Assembly: GCA_011053005.1 (NCBI GenBank)
Contig: DRHW01000006.1
Coordinates: forward strand, 1 to 45,410
Direction of reading: 5' to 3'
Length of the DNA stretch: 45,410 bases
Source of the DNA: Methylophaga sp.
GTDB lineage: Bacteria; Pseudomonadota; Gammaproteobacteria; Nitrosococcales; Methylophagaceae
Below are positions 26,197 through 34,185 of this stretch, in pieces; positions within the stretch are counted from its first letter, which is position 1, and each line of letters begins with the position of its first letter. Made by a program: the position numbers and the translations under genes. A model generated the notes under the pieces. It ran no database searches. It was not told the DNA's origin and was given only the letters and a program-made list of their open reading frames with translations.

Positions 26197-26337
26197 ATGC
26201 GATTTTATTTATTGTTACCCTTAGCCATCGCCTTTCTACCGATGACTGCTATGCAGCAGATAACTGTGAAGTATCAGTTACAGACTGAAAATATGTTTAG
26301 AGATCAAGCTTGCAATCTAGTTAATCAGTTTAGGTAA
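26197..26337 (+). CDS. 46-aa putative exported peptide
   Basis: MRFYLLLPLAIAFLPMTAM is a signal-peptide-like start, followed by a polar tail (QQITVKYQLQ, then NMFRDQACNLVNQF). A GAG lies 8 nt before the ATG. It sits on the chromosomal side of the island junction. Not recognised; could be a real small protein or the decayed front of a longer periplasmic protein. Confidence 0.4.
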   Translation: MRFYLLLPLAIAFLPMTAMQQITVKYQLQTENMFRDQACNLVNQFR

Positions 26338-26354
26338 TATCTATGGGACAGAGG

Positions 26355-26391
26355 CAAAAAAAAACAGCTACCGAATTAACGATAACTGTTT
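26355..26391 (-). terminator. Terminator of the tRNA-Arg transcript
   Basis: On the minus strand AAACAG and CTGTTT (with TA/TA inside) close a hairpin followed by a run of nine T residues, 19 bp past the CCA end of the tRNA-Arg fragment. It would be the original terminator of the tRNA gene, so the DNA to its left is the original chromosome. Confidence 0.8.
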
Positions 26392-26409
26392 GTTTCTACA
26401 CTAAGTGTA

Positions 26410-26454
26410 TGGTGCGCCCGGCACGATTCGAACGTGCGACCGCCTGGTTCGTAG
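26410..26454 (-). other. 3' fragment of tRNA-Arg(ACG): island attachment site
   Basis: Reads, on the minus strand, CTACGAACC (anticodon loop with ACG), the 3' anticodon stem, a perfect T-arm (GCACG-TTCGAAT-CGTGC), the 3' acceptor strand CGGGCGC, then A and CCA. The 5' half of a tRNA is absent: bases right of 26454 do not continue it. A lone 3' end of this kind is the duplicated att site left by integration into a tRNA. With this orientation the element lies to the right and the intact tRNA-Arg should be at its other end, outside the window. Confidence 0.85.
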
Positions 26455-27130
26455 AAAGAGAACCTTAATTTAAGCTATTGATTTTAATATAAATAAAAAT
26501 GTGGTGTTCGTTGCGTATATCACTACAAATCATAACTCATCATAACTGATTCACTTAAATTTAACGAAGTACAATTTGTCTACTATTAAGCTCACATAAC
26601 CAGATATTCTCTAATTACTTTTACGACGGAATAATCGAACCCCCGTTCACACCTTATTTTTAAAGGCTTACAGAACCGCGGTGGTATTTCTGAGGCATTT
26701 CGCCCTCCCTTCCAATTCGATTCCCAGTTTCTCAATCGGATCCAGACCCGAGCAGAGTAGCTAAAAGAGCTAAAATCAATAGCCTAATCATAACAAAATT
26801 AATGAGGTTATCGATTAATGTTATCTACGATCACTTCGACCTGGGTAAAGCTATTATATTTCGATGCTGACGGGTGGAAACTATTGGGCGTTGATTAACA
26901 GAATACTAAATCAATGAATGTCTATACCAGTACTGATAACCTTCACAAAGAAACATCTGTAACATAACCTATAGCTATGGGGAAGCCTCCAAAGAGGAAA
27001 GATATTTATTCAAATTATTTACACAAATCACACGTAGTTTATCAGCTAAACCAAAAACTACTGAAGGAAACAAAATCAGGTAAATAGATTCAAAAAATCA
27101 AGTCACCACTAATATGCATTATATTCTTGC
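26455..27130. other. 676-bp island end without a gene
   Basis: AT-rich, with no ORF I can support. It holds a GGGGGTTCGATT motif on the minus strand (around 26632-26650) that recalls a tRNA T-arm but does not fold into a tRNA. The 3' untranslated end of the reverse transcriptase gene enters it from the right. It may carry a non-coding RNA for the reverse transcriptase, but no clear structure stands out. Confidence 0.45.
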
Positions 27131-30100
27131 CTATTTTGGTAATATCCTTCGTTTTGGATCCAGCACGAATCCTTCAGGTAGAGGTTTAAATGGATCACCT
27201 TTTTCAGCCCATCTCTTCGCTCTGCTCTGAAATGCCCTTAACTTTTCAATATCTAAAGTTACAGCAACGCAATAATCATTATCCCCACCTTTTAATCTAG
27301 CTAAGTCTCGCTGAAATGACTCTTTAGCTGGTGACCTAACACGACTGTCTCCGTACTCACGATTATTAACTAATATCGTATAAGCATGAATATCAAGTGC
27401 GGCTGATTCTACTAATGCAGAGAAAGTATCAAGGTCCTTATTCCATGCAAGTAGCATCAATGCATCGACTTTTCCTTGGTATTTCATTCGAGATTTTGCA
27501 TTTTGCAGTTCCGAACAAATCATTACGCCAAAATAAAAGTTATTGTGTCGATATACAGGTTTAAAAGGCTTCGGATAACCTGCTAACTTTGGATTTTGCC
27601 AAGATTTTCCATACTTCGAAATTAGCTCCTTATCTTCACCAACAGCTGGCTCCCATTTGGGTTGCCAAATTCGAACCGCTGATGGAAATCCCAAACGATT
27701 GTCAGTTAAAACCAAACATGCCTCGCTTAAAACTTTATTATCAGGAAAGTGTCGATAATCAGTACCAGCTATCAAGCTAATACCAAGCTTAACTAACCTA
27801 TTTGCAATACTATCGACCCAATCTAAAGGCACAGAAAGTTCGGGGAAAATGATATAATTAGGTTTTGGATTTAATTTTATTGCTTGATTAACAACTGATG
27901 AAATGCGTCTATATCTTTCTAAACTAGTTGCTCTTTTCCCAGCAGCCATAAGAGCCCAATCTTGATCATCGGTTTTAATATTGGTCAATACCACTACAAC
28001 TTTATTATTACTCTTAGTCCCAATTTTGAGTTTGTACTTAAATTTATTATTTTTATCTTCATTATCTTGTTCTGCGGCTAAAAGTGTAGGCTTAATCCAA
28101 ACGCCTCTAACAGCCCTCACATATTTAGCCCAAAGTTTAACTGGATTATTTTTCGGATCTTCTGCTTCACTTTTAGTTTTGAATAACCCTACACATTCAG
28201 GAACGAGCTCTGCAATTTCTGATGGATGATAAGGACGAGTGGGAAAGATAAAAGGTAGAATATTTTCACCTGTCTTATCCGCACCTTTAAGCTTGCTCAA
28301 ACGTTTTTGCCTACTTTTATTAACAAAGTCTTTCAAAGCATCAGTATCTAAGAGTTCTGTTCTTGAAAATGCATTCATGATCTTCCTGTCATCTTTTCTA
28401 TTCAATGACTTTATTAATAATTCTGATGCTGCTTCTGTATTTAAAATTCGTTTATATGCTTCTTTAGCCAAATCTGCTCGGGCAACTGATATAGCCTTTT
28501 TATAAAACTGCTCTACTGTAAGAATAGCGAATAGGCTTTCACCTGAACGGTCTAATTCATCAAAAACGTAATCAATGAATAGTTCTGCAAGCCTTCTTTT
28601 TCGAACATTACCAAATAGTTGTTTTGGGTTGTAATGTTTTATCGTAGCATCGATAAAGCACCATGTTAACGTTGCTCTAAGATATTTCCATAAAGCATCA
28701 CCAGAATATGTCTGCTGTCCGTTGATATATATCTGCTGACCCGGCTTGATTTCATCTGCCAACTCATGAAGTGAGTCGAATGCTTTCAGTACAATTTTCT
28801 CTGCTTCGCCCCACTCGTCGAGGCTTATCGCAAATCCTAATAATCTAGGTAAATAGTTGTAATGTTGAAAAAGCCTATCAGGTCTCAGAATGTGGTCATG
28901 GGCAAATTGATAAAACTCACTTCGTTGTGTTTTCCATTCATTGGGTGGCAAATCTCTTGCGAGTGATTCGACGTGACGCAACTGTAATGCCCAGCCAAGA
29001 CGCTTTATTGTCAGCCCGTCAGCTCTTCTTAAATTATCTGCTTGCTCACTGACATCTCCAGAAGCAGAAAGTACCTTTGCTGCCGTAGAGTCGTCAAGGT
29101 TATCAGGAGATGGCATCAAGCGATGTTCACTGGAGAGTTCATAAATTTCCTTCTCAATACTATCGAGGAGATCTTTACCGCCTTGTCCTTGCAATATAAA
29201 TAGCTTTTGTTTTTCTGCTTGCAGTCTTATCTGAGTTTGTTTTTGAAACATTTCGCCCTGTTGTATTCGCCAAACACTCTCTTTTTCATCTGATTCTTTC
29301 TTATCTTTGAAAAAATGTTGTTTTCCAATACGCTGTTGAATAAACTCCATCAAATCTTCTGTGTTAGTAATAGTTCCTGGGTCTCGAAGAACCAAAAACA
29401 TATCATCTACATAACGTCCATAGTGAATAGGTGTTAGCTTCTCCTTGATAAGCTTGTCCCAGCGGTGAAGAATTACATTCGATATAACTCGAGATACCGT
29501 TAAACCTATTACTAATCCACTAGGTACATGAGAATTAGAAATATTTACCTTTTTGGCAAACTTACCCGACTCATCAGACCAATGCTTGAGAAATTGAGCG
29601 AGTACTTTTGTAAATTTCTTTTCCTGCGGACTCAGCTTCTTTTCACCTATCAAAGCTAACTCTTCATAAAGTGCTTTTGATGATATCGCTAGAGGGTCTA
29701 TATAGTGATAATAAGCTTTCAAATCTAAGGAAGCGGCAATGACGTCATGTTTAGAATCTAACTCGTTACGGATAGCCTTCAAGCCATCACTGCGCCACTT
29801 TTGATAAGGTTGAAAATAAGGAAGAAATGAACCGACTGCAGTAATATGAAAAGGTCGATCATTATCTGGATTAATCTCCTCGTCATTCCTGACACGTTTT
29901 AACCTAGCACCATAGCAACTGTCATCAAGCTGAGCATCAAACTTGTGCCCAACCATATTTATCCAAAGTGCAGAAATAATGTGCGCATCAACTGGAAAGT
30001 CACCGATAATTCTAAACTCAGGCACCAATTGATTATTTTTAGTTAAGCATTCAAATGCACGGGCCGGATCAGAAAAATGGATATGTCCATTCGATGCATC

Positions 30101-30364
30101 AGCCTTTGATTTCAAACCAAGTTTTTTAGGTGTCAACCTAAAATCACCCAGCAAACGTTCATTTAATGCAAATCCTTTGTCCTGTTTGAGTTCTTCCAAA
30201 AGAACATCTAAGTTATCTAGTAGTTTTTCTTCATATTCTGCAAACTTTATCGCTGTTGGAAATGTATTCTCAAAAAAACAATCTGCTTTAGCTTTGCGAT
30301 AAGCGACAATAAGGTCTTCTCTTGTCAACTGGTCCCATCCATTGAACGCTGCTTTGTAAGTCAT
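27131..30364 (-). CDS. Reverse transcriptase-nitrilase fusion (DRT type 1-like)
   Basis: A 1077-aa protein. The N-terminal reverse transcriptase has motif A (ASLDLKAYYHYI, Asp214), a motif B-like GLVIGLTVSRVISNVIL (283-299) and the catalytic YVDD (318-321). A long helical region (about 420-720) links to a C-terminal nitrilase/CN-hydrolase domain: FPELSVP (Glu842), WQPKW (candidate Lys about 903) and GVMICSEL (Cys950). RT-nitrilase fusions belong to the UG/Abi reverse transcriptases; the type 1 DRT system with this plan protects against phage. Both active sites look intact. The gene is overlapped by a small upstream gene and forms the left end of the island, next to the tRNA-Arg junction. No group II intron or retron msr/msd pattern was recognised. 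Confidence 0.92.
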   Translation of the reverse strand: MTYKAAFNGWDQLTREDLIVAYRKAKADCFFENTFPTAIKFAEYEEKLLDNLDVLLEELKQDKGFALNERLLGDFRLTPKKLGLKSKADASNGHIHFSDPARAFECLTKNNQLVPEFRIIGDFPVDAHIISALWINMVGHKFDAQLDDSCYGARLKRVRNDEEINPDNDRPFHITAVGSFLPYFQPYQKWRSDGLKAIRNELDSKHDVIAASLDLKAYYHYIDPLAISSKALYEELALIGEKKLSPQEKKFTKVLAQFLKHWSDESGKFAKKVNISNSHVPSGLVIGLTVSRVISNVILHRWDKLIKEKLTPIHYGRYVDDMFLVLRDPGTITNTEDLMEFIQQRIGKQHFFKDKKESDEKESVWRIQQGEMFQKQTQIRLQAEKQKLFILQGQGGKDLLDSIEKEIYELSSEHRLMPSPDNLDDSTAAKVLSASGDVSEQADNLRRADGLTIKRLGWALQLRHVESLARDLPPNEWKTQRSEFYQFAHDHILRPDRLFQHYNYLPRLLGFAISLDEWGEAEKIVLKAFDSLHELADEIKPGQQIYINGQQTYSGDALWKYLRATLTWCFIDATIKHYNPKQLFGNVRKRRLAELFIDYVFDELDRSGESLFAILTVEQFYKKAISVARADLAKEAYKRILNTEAASELLIKSLNRKDDRKIMNAFSRTELLDTDALKDFVNKSRQKRLSKLKGADKTGENILPFIFPTRPYHPSEIAELVPECVGLFKTKSEAEDPKNNPVKLWAKYVRAVRGVWIKPTLLAAEQDNEDKNNKFKYKLKIGTKSNNKVVVVLTNIKTDDQDWALMAAGKRATSLERYRRISSVVNQAIKLNPKPNYIIFPELSVPLDWVDSIANRLVKLGISLIAGTDYRHFPDNKVLSEACLVLTDNRLGFPSAVRIWQPKWEPAVGEDKELISKYGKSWQNPKLAGYPKPFKPVYRHNNFYFGVMICSELQNAKSRMKYQGKVDALMLLAWNKDLDTFSALVESAALDIHAYTILVNNREYGDSRVRSPAKESFQRDLARLKGGDNDYCVAVTLDIEKLRAFQSRAKRWAEKGDPFKPLPEGFVLDPKRRILPK

Positions 30365-30668
30365 ACTGATCCCTTTTCTTTTTGCTTATTTTTTGTTTGA
30401 TTGATAAGTTTAGTTTTTCTGCTTTGATATTTACTAGTAATGATTCGGCAAAATTGTCTCCACGGATCAAGTTATCATCGGCGGCACGCCTGACTGCATT
30501 GTGTTCATCACGGAATGCTTTGGTGAGATTATTCACTCGTACTAATAATTGTTGGACTTTTTCAGTACTTTTTGCGAGTTTAACGAAAATAGGCTCACAC
30601 TCAGCTAAAAAAGAAAAATTACTCTTTGCAGTCTCTATGTTGTTCATTAACATCATTTGCCCACCCAT
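30288..30668 (-). CDS. Small helical partner of the reverse transcriptase
   Basis: A 126-aa frame, highly helical and charged (KSNFSFLAECEPIFVKLAKS, then VQQLLVRVNNLTKAFRDEHNAVRR). The N-terminal part recalls DUF4145-like starts, a weak resemblance. It overlaps the upstream gene by about 50 bp and runs 77 bp into the reverse transcriptase gene, which is odd. One extra A in the six-A run near 30396-30401 would change the end to KNKQKEKGSV and a stop that overlaps the RT ATG as ATGA. So the natural protein may be about 105 aa and the long overlap an artefact or mutation. Probably an accessory DRT component. Confidence 0.6.
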   Translation of the reverse strand: MGGQMMLMNNIETAKSNFSFLAECEPIFVKLAKSTEKVQQLLVRVNNLTKAFRDEHNAVRRAADDNLIRGDNFAESLLVNIKAEKLNLSIKQKISKKKRDQYDLQSSVQWMGPVDKRRPYCRLSQS

Positions 30669-31122
30669 TTAGATAGCTTAGTAATTCTATGAAGGTAGCA
30701 TTATCACCAAGTAGAGTATAAAACATGCTCGAAAGAGGGTAAGGACCCCATACATCGACTGATAGCCTCTCAAATACCTCTACCGTAGCTTGCGTCTGTT
30801 TGCTTAGTCTGGTTTTATCCCATTCATTGTTATGTTTCCAGTAATTAGCGCATGCATTGGTAATTTCAGCGTAAGATTTTCCGGTTGAATGAAAAGGACC
30901 TTTTTTAAAAGCTACAAATTTGTTTTCACCTTTATGCATTGACACTAAAAACGTTTGGCATATAGCAAACCCAATACCATAAAACTCTTCATATTGTTCT
31001 ATTAGTCCAAATGTGTCTGGATCAGGATGCTTAGAAATTTCAATTCTATAATTGGCTAACACAAGATCAATTGGCTCAAGGATATTTAATATAGATACCC
31101 GATTGTAATGAGTTTTCATCAT
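30619..31122 (-). CDS. Unrecognised protein upstream of the reverse transcriptase
   Basis: About 167 aa from tandem ATG codons at 31122 and 31119 (MMKTHYNRVSIL), each just after TTAGGAGT; a TTG at 31137 is less likely. Soluble, mixed helical, with aromatic-rich stretches (EQYEEFYGIGFAICQTF, SVDVWGPYPLSSMFYTLLG). Not recognised. Its 3' end overlaps the small RT partner, so the three genes form one transcription unit. Its start lies directly next to the attC-like site at 31125-31179, as a cassette gene would. Confidence 0.65.
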   Translation of the reverse strand: MMKTHYNRVSILNILEPIDLVLANYRIEISKHPDPDTFGLIEQYEEFYGIGFAICQTFLVSMHKGENKFVAFKKGPFHSTGKSYAEITNACANYWKHNNEWDKTRLSKQTQATVEVFERLSVDVWGPYPLSSMFYTLLGDNATFIELLSYLNGWANDVNEQHRDCKE

Positions 31123-31124
31123 AC

Positions 31125-31179
31125 TCCTAACGAGCAAGTTGAGGGGCTATAGCGAACAAACTTGAACTGCTTGTTAAGT
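31125..31179 (-). other. attC-like integron recombination site (55 bp)
   Basis: On the minus strand: ACTTAAC (fits RYYYAAC), then AAGCAGTTCAAG, an 18-nt centre, CTCAACTTGCTC and GTTAGGA (GTTRRR, last base off consensus). The two halves pair imperfectly with extra-helical bases, and the GTTCAAG and CAACTTGC boxes resemble known attC L-boxes. 55 bp equals the shortest known attC sites. Confidence 0.5.
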
Positions 31180-31209
31180 TTTGTCTGCATTTGCAACGAA
31201 ATGATCATA

Positions 31210-31434
31210 TTATTTACGAGCCTCTTCCTCCGTTCCTAATGCAACATCAATAACCACTTGAAGGCTCCATAAAGGAGCAGGAGTAACCAGTTCTAAATCT
31301 AGGTCTTTGGGATAAGCTTCAGGATCTATTGCCATTTCAAAAGCCATCGAAAATATCGAAGCTGTGATGATATTTGTTTTAAGCGTCTCGGGATGAAGAG
31401 CTCTCTCCCACGATGCTTTAACTTTTTCGTCCAT
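31210..31434 (-). CDS. Hypothetical 74-aa protein between attC-like sites
   Basis: From the ATG at 31434 (MDEKVKASWERALHPETLKT); the frame opens further to a TTG at 31449. Acidic C-terminal half (AIDPEAYPKDLDLEL) and an LWSLQVVIDVALG helix. It has no signal peptide or membrane segment. Not recognised. It is flanked on both sides by attC-like sites, the layout of a single-gene integron cassette. Confidence 0.55.
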   Translation of the reverse strand: MDEKVKASWERALHPETLKTNIITASIFSMAFEMAIDPEAYPKDLDLELVTPAPLWSLQVVIDVALGTEEEARK

Positions 31435-31453
31435 ACTCAATCTCGACAAAAAA

Positions 31454-31551
31454 ACTTAACGATCTAATTAAAGGGCGTGAGTTACAAGCATCCCAACGGG
31501 AGTCACGCTTTTTTTGTGGCTGGAGTGAATTTGACCTTTTTTAGGTTAAGC
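31454..31551 (-). other. attC-like site with extensive self-pairing (98 bp)
   Basis: On the minus strand it opens with GCTTAAC (RYYYAAC) 1 nt after the zinc-finger gene's stop and closes with GTTAAGT (GTTRRRY). Ends pair 6 of 7, followed by CTAA/TTAG and AAAGG/CCTTT. Inside is GCGTGA/TCACGC (31475-31480 and 31503-31508) around a small TCCC-AAC-GGGA hairpin; on the plus strand this is followed by seven T residues and could also act as a terminator. Confidence 0.5.
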
Positions 31552-31552
31552 A

Positions 31553-31975
31553 TCAATGTCTTCTCCTGTTTCCTTCAAATGCACCGCCTGTTTTCGCATA
31601 TTCCAAGGCATCCTTCTTCCCAAAAGACCTATCGAATAACATCGGCTTACAGTCAGCACAAATATTCACCACTCCATGAGAACTCTCAGTGTAATGCCAT
31701 ACAGGAGATTTCTCCTTGTGGCACAAATTACACTCGGTTTTTCTTTCAATCCGTGTCCCTCTTTTGCTGATGAGCATTAATTTATTTTTCTTCTTGCGGC
31801 CCTTTTTCTGTGTGTTAGGTGTTTTGCCCTTCGTCGTTTTAGTACTAGGTCTAATGTTATCCAATACTTTATTCTTACTTTCGGATTGGCACCCAAATTT
31901 CTTGTGTTCCAAGTAATAGCTTTTCAATACTTTGGATTCGCACTCAGGGCAAATGATTGTTAGTTCCTTGGCCAT
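31553..31975 (-). CDS. Small zinc-finger protein
   Basis: A 140-aa protein with two probable zinc sites: an N-terminal IICPECESKV...HKKFGC (C2HC-like, residues 8-29) and a C-terminal CNLCHKEKSPVWHY...VNICADC (about 82-109, with a CxxC, an HNH-like spacing and a final CxxC). A Lys-rich linker (KGKTPNTQKKGRKKKNK) joins them and could bind nucleic acid. The C-terminal part could be a minimal treble-clef or HNH-like fold, but no catalytic His pair is convincing. Starts 6 nt after GTTAGGT, a possible cassette boundary (31981-31987), and its stop abuts an attC-like site. Confidence 0.75.
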   Translation of the reverse strand: MAKELTIICPECESKVLKSYYLEHKKFGCQSESKNKVLDNIRPSTKTTKGKTPNTQKKGRKKKNKLMLISKRGTRIERKTECNLCHKEKSPVWHYTESSHGVVNICADCKPMLFDRSFGKKDALEYAKTGGAFEGNRRRH

Positions 31976-32098
31976 TTTTAACCTAACTTGTTTTTAAAGG
32001 GAATAGTGATTCCATCTATTTACTTCTCATGATAGTACTTAGGCCTAAGCCCAACAAAATGATATGGAGTGACCATATGACTCGAATTACACCATGCT
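31976..32098. other. Intergenic: 12-bp palindrome, possible third cassette boundary
   Basis: A perfect CTTAGGCCTAAG palindrome lies around 32039-32050. Near 31981-31987, the minus strand reads GTTAGGT preceded by CCCTTTAA, like the end of the 98-bp attC-like site. No matching RYYYAAC partner is visible, so it is not called as attC. Confidence 0.35.
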
Positions 32099-32272
32099 TT
32101 ATTTGTCATTATTGAGAATCCCAGAAGCGATTAAACTCTCTGTATGGGGAAAAAGTGAAAAACTAAATCGGTCTAATATTGGGATAGCCGCAACGATACC
32201 TATTAATTTAGTCAAACGACGTACACCTTCAGGCAGCACCGTTGACTTTATTTGATTGTAATCTTTACCCAT
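32099..32272 (-). CDS. 57-aa putative membrane-associated protein
   Basis: Starts MGKDYNQIKSTVLPEGVRRL, followed by a hydrophobic stretch LIGIVAAIPILDRFSFSLF. It begins 9 nt after the stop of the DUF262 gene on the same strand. The GGAGG at the end of that gene lies 15 nt before the ATG, a little far. Not recognised; a coupled accessory peptide is plausible. Confidence 0.45.
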   Translation of the reverse strand: MGKDYNQIKSTVLPEGVRRLTKLIGIVAAIPILDRFSFSLFPHTESLIASGILNNDK

Positions 32273-32281
32273 GATTCGCTT

Positions 32282-34096
32282 TTATAACCTCCATATTTCA
32301 ACAGCAGTCGCAGCAAACAGTTTGCACCGTTCCTGAACAGCACCAAAATCAAAGTGTTTAGCACTGTACTCATGGCACAAATTCTTTGTTAATTGAATAT
32401 TAGAGTTTTTATATTCATTCATTTTGGCTGAGAAAGGATTATTAGAGGCAACGATGTTTAATCCACCAGCTATCAGAGTGAAGTTACCGATTTTATTCAC
32501 ATAGTTACGATGCAGAGCCGTTCCTTGAGGGCATAAATATGACTCCCAGTCTCCGAATTCTTTCTTAGATTTTTTGGTATCGATTGTCTGAGGAATGATA
32601 TGTTCTAAATGAACATCGCTACCAGATTGCAGAATGTATTCGCCCTGGTCGCCAATAAGATGATACTCAAGCTTTTCTAAAATATATTTTGCTCGATTTA
32701 TCTCTCTTTTAAAGTTGGCTGACTCAAACTTATCTTGGAACTCTGCATCTGTAGGCAAATCTTTACGCAATTGATTTTTTATCTCTTCAACGATATTGTC
32801 ATTGCTAAGCGGTATTAACTTCGCGAAAATATTATCTAACTCACTCGTCCGATATTCGCAGATATGTCGGCGTAACATGAACGTCTCGATAACTTTAAGA
32901 ATATCAATATAAGTGGCTAAATTAAGCCCTTGCCTTTGAAATAGGTCTAGCAAGAAAATGTAAGAAGGAAATGATTTTATACGCTGTAAATTGTAAACAT
33001 GTTGATTGATCTTTTTTTCGCTGAACTCTCGATTAAGTATATTACGGTAGGTCAATGAAGCATTTCTCAATGCAGTTGAAAACTCGATAATTGAGATTTT
33101 ACCATCCACCTCCAACGGCACCACTACATCGTCAATTACAGCATCATCTAAATCATCATCAATCAACTCATCTTCTATTTCTTCAGCGTATTCAACTGGT
33201 TGAGCAAGTTCACTATACAGCTCATATTCTGATAAGTTTTCAGCTTCTTTAACCCGATGAAAATAGTATTTTTTAAACTCATCAATAATATAAGTATCAG
33301 TTACTTTATAGGTTCGAATACCAGACATAAATTGTCGGAAAAATTTATCACTGTCGATCCTATCCAAGTTGATGATAAGATTTTTCCAATTTTCACGAAC
33401 AGTAGCGATCGTATCTTCACTAATCGTTGATGCATGGCCAAGCAGAAAGTTTTTGATGATATCGGTACTATCAAGTTTTAGGCCACGGTTATTGATCGTT
33501 TCAAACAACCTGAAAGCATCCTTAGCTTCACCCACATCAAGTCTGATCAGTAGCACGTTATTAATGAATTTAAAATAAAGTTCATTAAGTGCATCATCCG
33601 TAAGCTGAGCAACCCACTCTTTTAATTTGTTGTAGGCCATCACTAGGTTTTTATTTTTAACATCATCAAGATTCTGCTGAGAAAGTACTGATGAATAATC
33701 AGTATTATCTAAATCGCCCAGCAATATCTTATTCATCGGTTTTCTATCAATACCTTTGCAAACTAGATAATTACCAATTTCACTCGCCACTTCCTCATTA
33801 CCTAATTCTAGAAAACGGTTTTGCATGACTTTCAGGAATATCGACAAACTAGTGATTCGTTGCTGACCATCAACAATCTCTAGGGGATTAAGCCCGGCCG
33901 TGTGACTAAACGTGAGGCAAACTAAGCTACCCAGAAGATGAGTATCGTTAGTTTTTAAATGATGGATATCATCAAACAATTCACCTAACTGTTTCTCTTG
34001 CCATGAATATCTTCGTTGATAGGCTGGAATAACAAACTGCTCATTTGTACTACTAAATAGCTGACTGAGTGTTAACGTGGTTGGTGTTATTTTCAT
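32282..34096 (-). CDS. DUF262/DUF1524 nuclease (GmrSD-like)
   Basis: A 604-aa protein. The N-terminal DUF262 domain has FVIPAYQRRYSW (21-32), LLGSLV and the hallmark IVDGQQRITSL (74-84), a ParB/Srx-like NTP-binding site. The C-terminal DUF1524 domain has an HNH-like HLEHIIPQT and NKIGNFTLI. In GmrSD and related type IV restriction enzymes these domains use NTP to cut glucosylated hydroxymethylcytosine DNA; other family members act on other modified DNA, so the exact target is open. An acidic stretch in the middle (EEIEDELIDDDLDDAVIDD) is unusual. A single-gene defence system within the island. Confidence 0.9.
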   Translation of the reverse strand: MKITPTTLTLSQLFSSTNEQFVIPAYQRRYSWQEKQLGELFDDIHHLKTNDTHLLGSLVCLTFSHTAGLNPLEIVDGQQRITSLSIFLKVMQNRFLELGNEEVASEIGNYLVCKGIDRKPMNKILLGDLDNTDYSSVLSQQNLDDVKNKNLVMAYNKLKEWVAQLTDDALNELYFKFINNVLLIRLDVGEAKDAFRLFETINNRGLKLDSTDIIKNFLLGHASTISEDTIATVRENWKNLIINLDRIDSDKFFRQFMSGIRTYKVTDTYIIDEFKKYYFHRVKEAENLSEYELYSELAQPVEYAEEIEDELIDDDLDDAVIDDVVVPLEVDGKISIIEFSTALRNASLTYRNILNREFSEKKINQHVYNLQRIKSFPSYIFLLDLFQRQGLNLATYIDILKVIETFMLRRHICEYRTSELDNIFAKLIPLSNDNIVEEIKNQLRKDLPTDAEFQDKFESANFKREINRAKYILEKLEYHLIGDQGEYILQSGSDVHLEHIIPQTIDTKKSKKEFGDWESYLCPQGTALHRNYVNKIGNFTLIAGGLNIVASNNPFSAKMNEYKNSNIQLTKNLCHEYSAKHFDFGAVQERCKLFAATAVEIWRL

Positions 34097-34185
34097 GGTT
34101 CATCCTATGTTCATGAATTGCTCAATGCCCTGTTAAAAGCATCATATTAAATTGTACATTGCTACTAACTTGTAATACTTACCAT

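Noticed and set aside
26630-26722. tRNA-like stretch with GGGGGTTCGATT on the minus strand
   Set aside because: No matching T-stem, no D-arm pattern and no acceptor stem of proper length.
26455-27130. Retron msr/msd or DRT-associated non-coding RNA beside the reverse transcriptase
   Set aside because: No paired inverted repeats or conserved retron features could be identified by eye; a covariance search would be needed.
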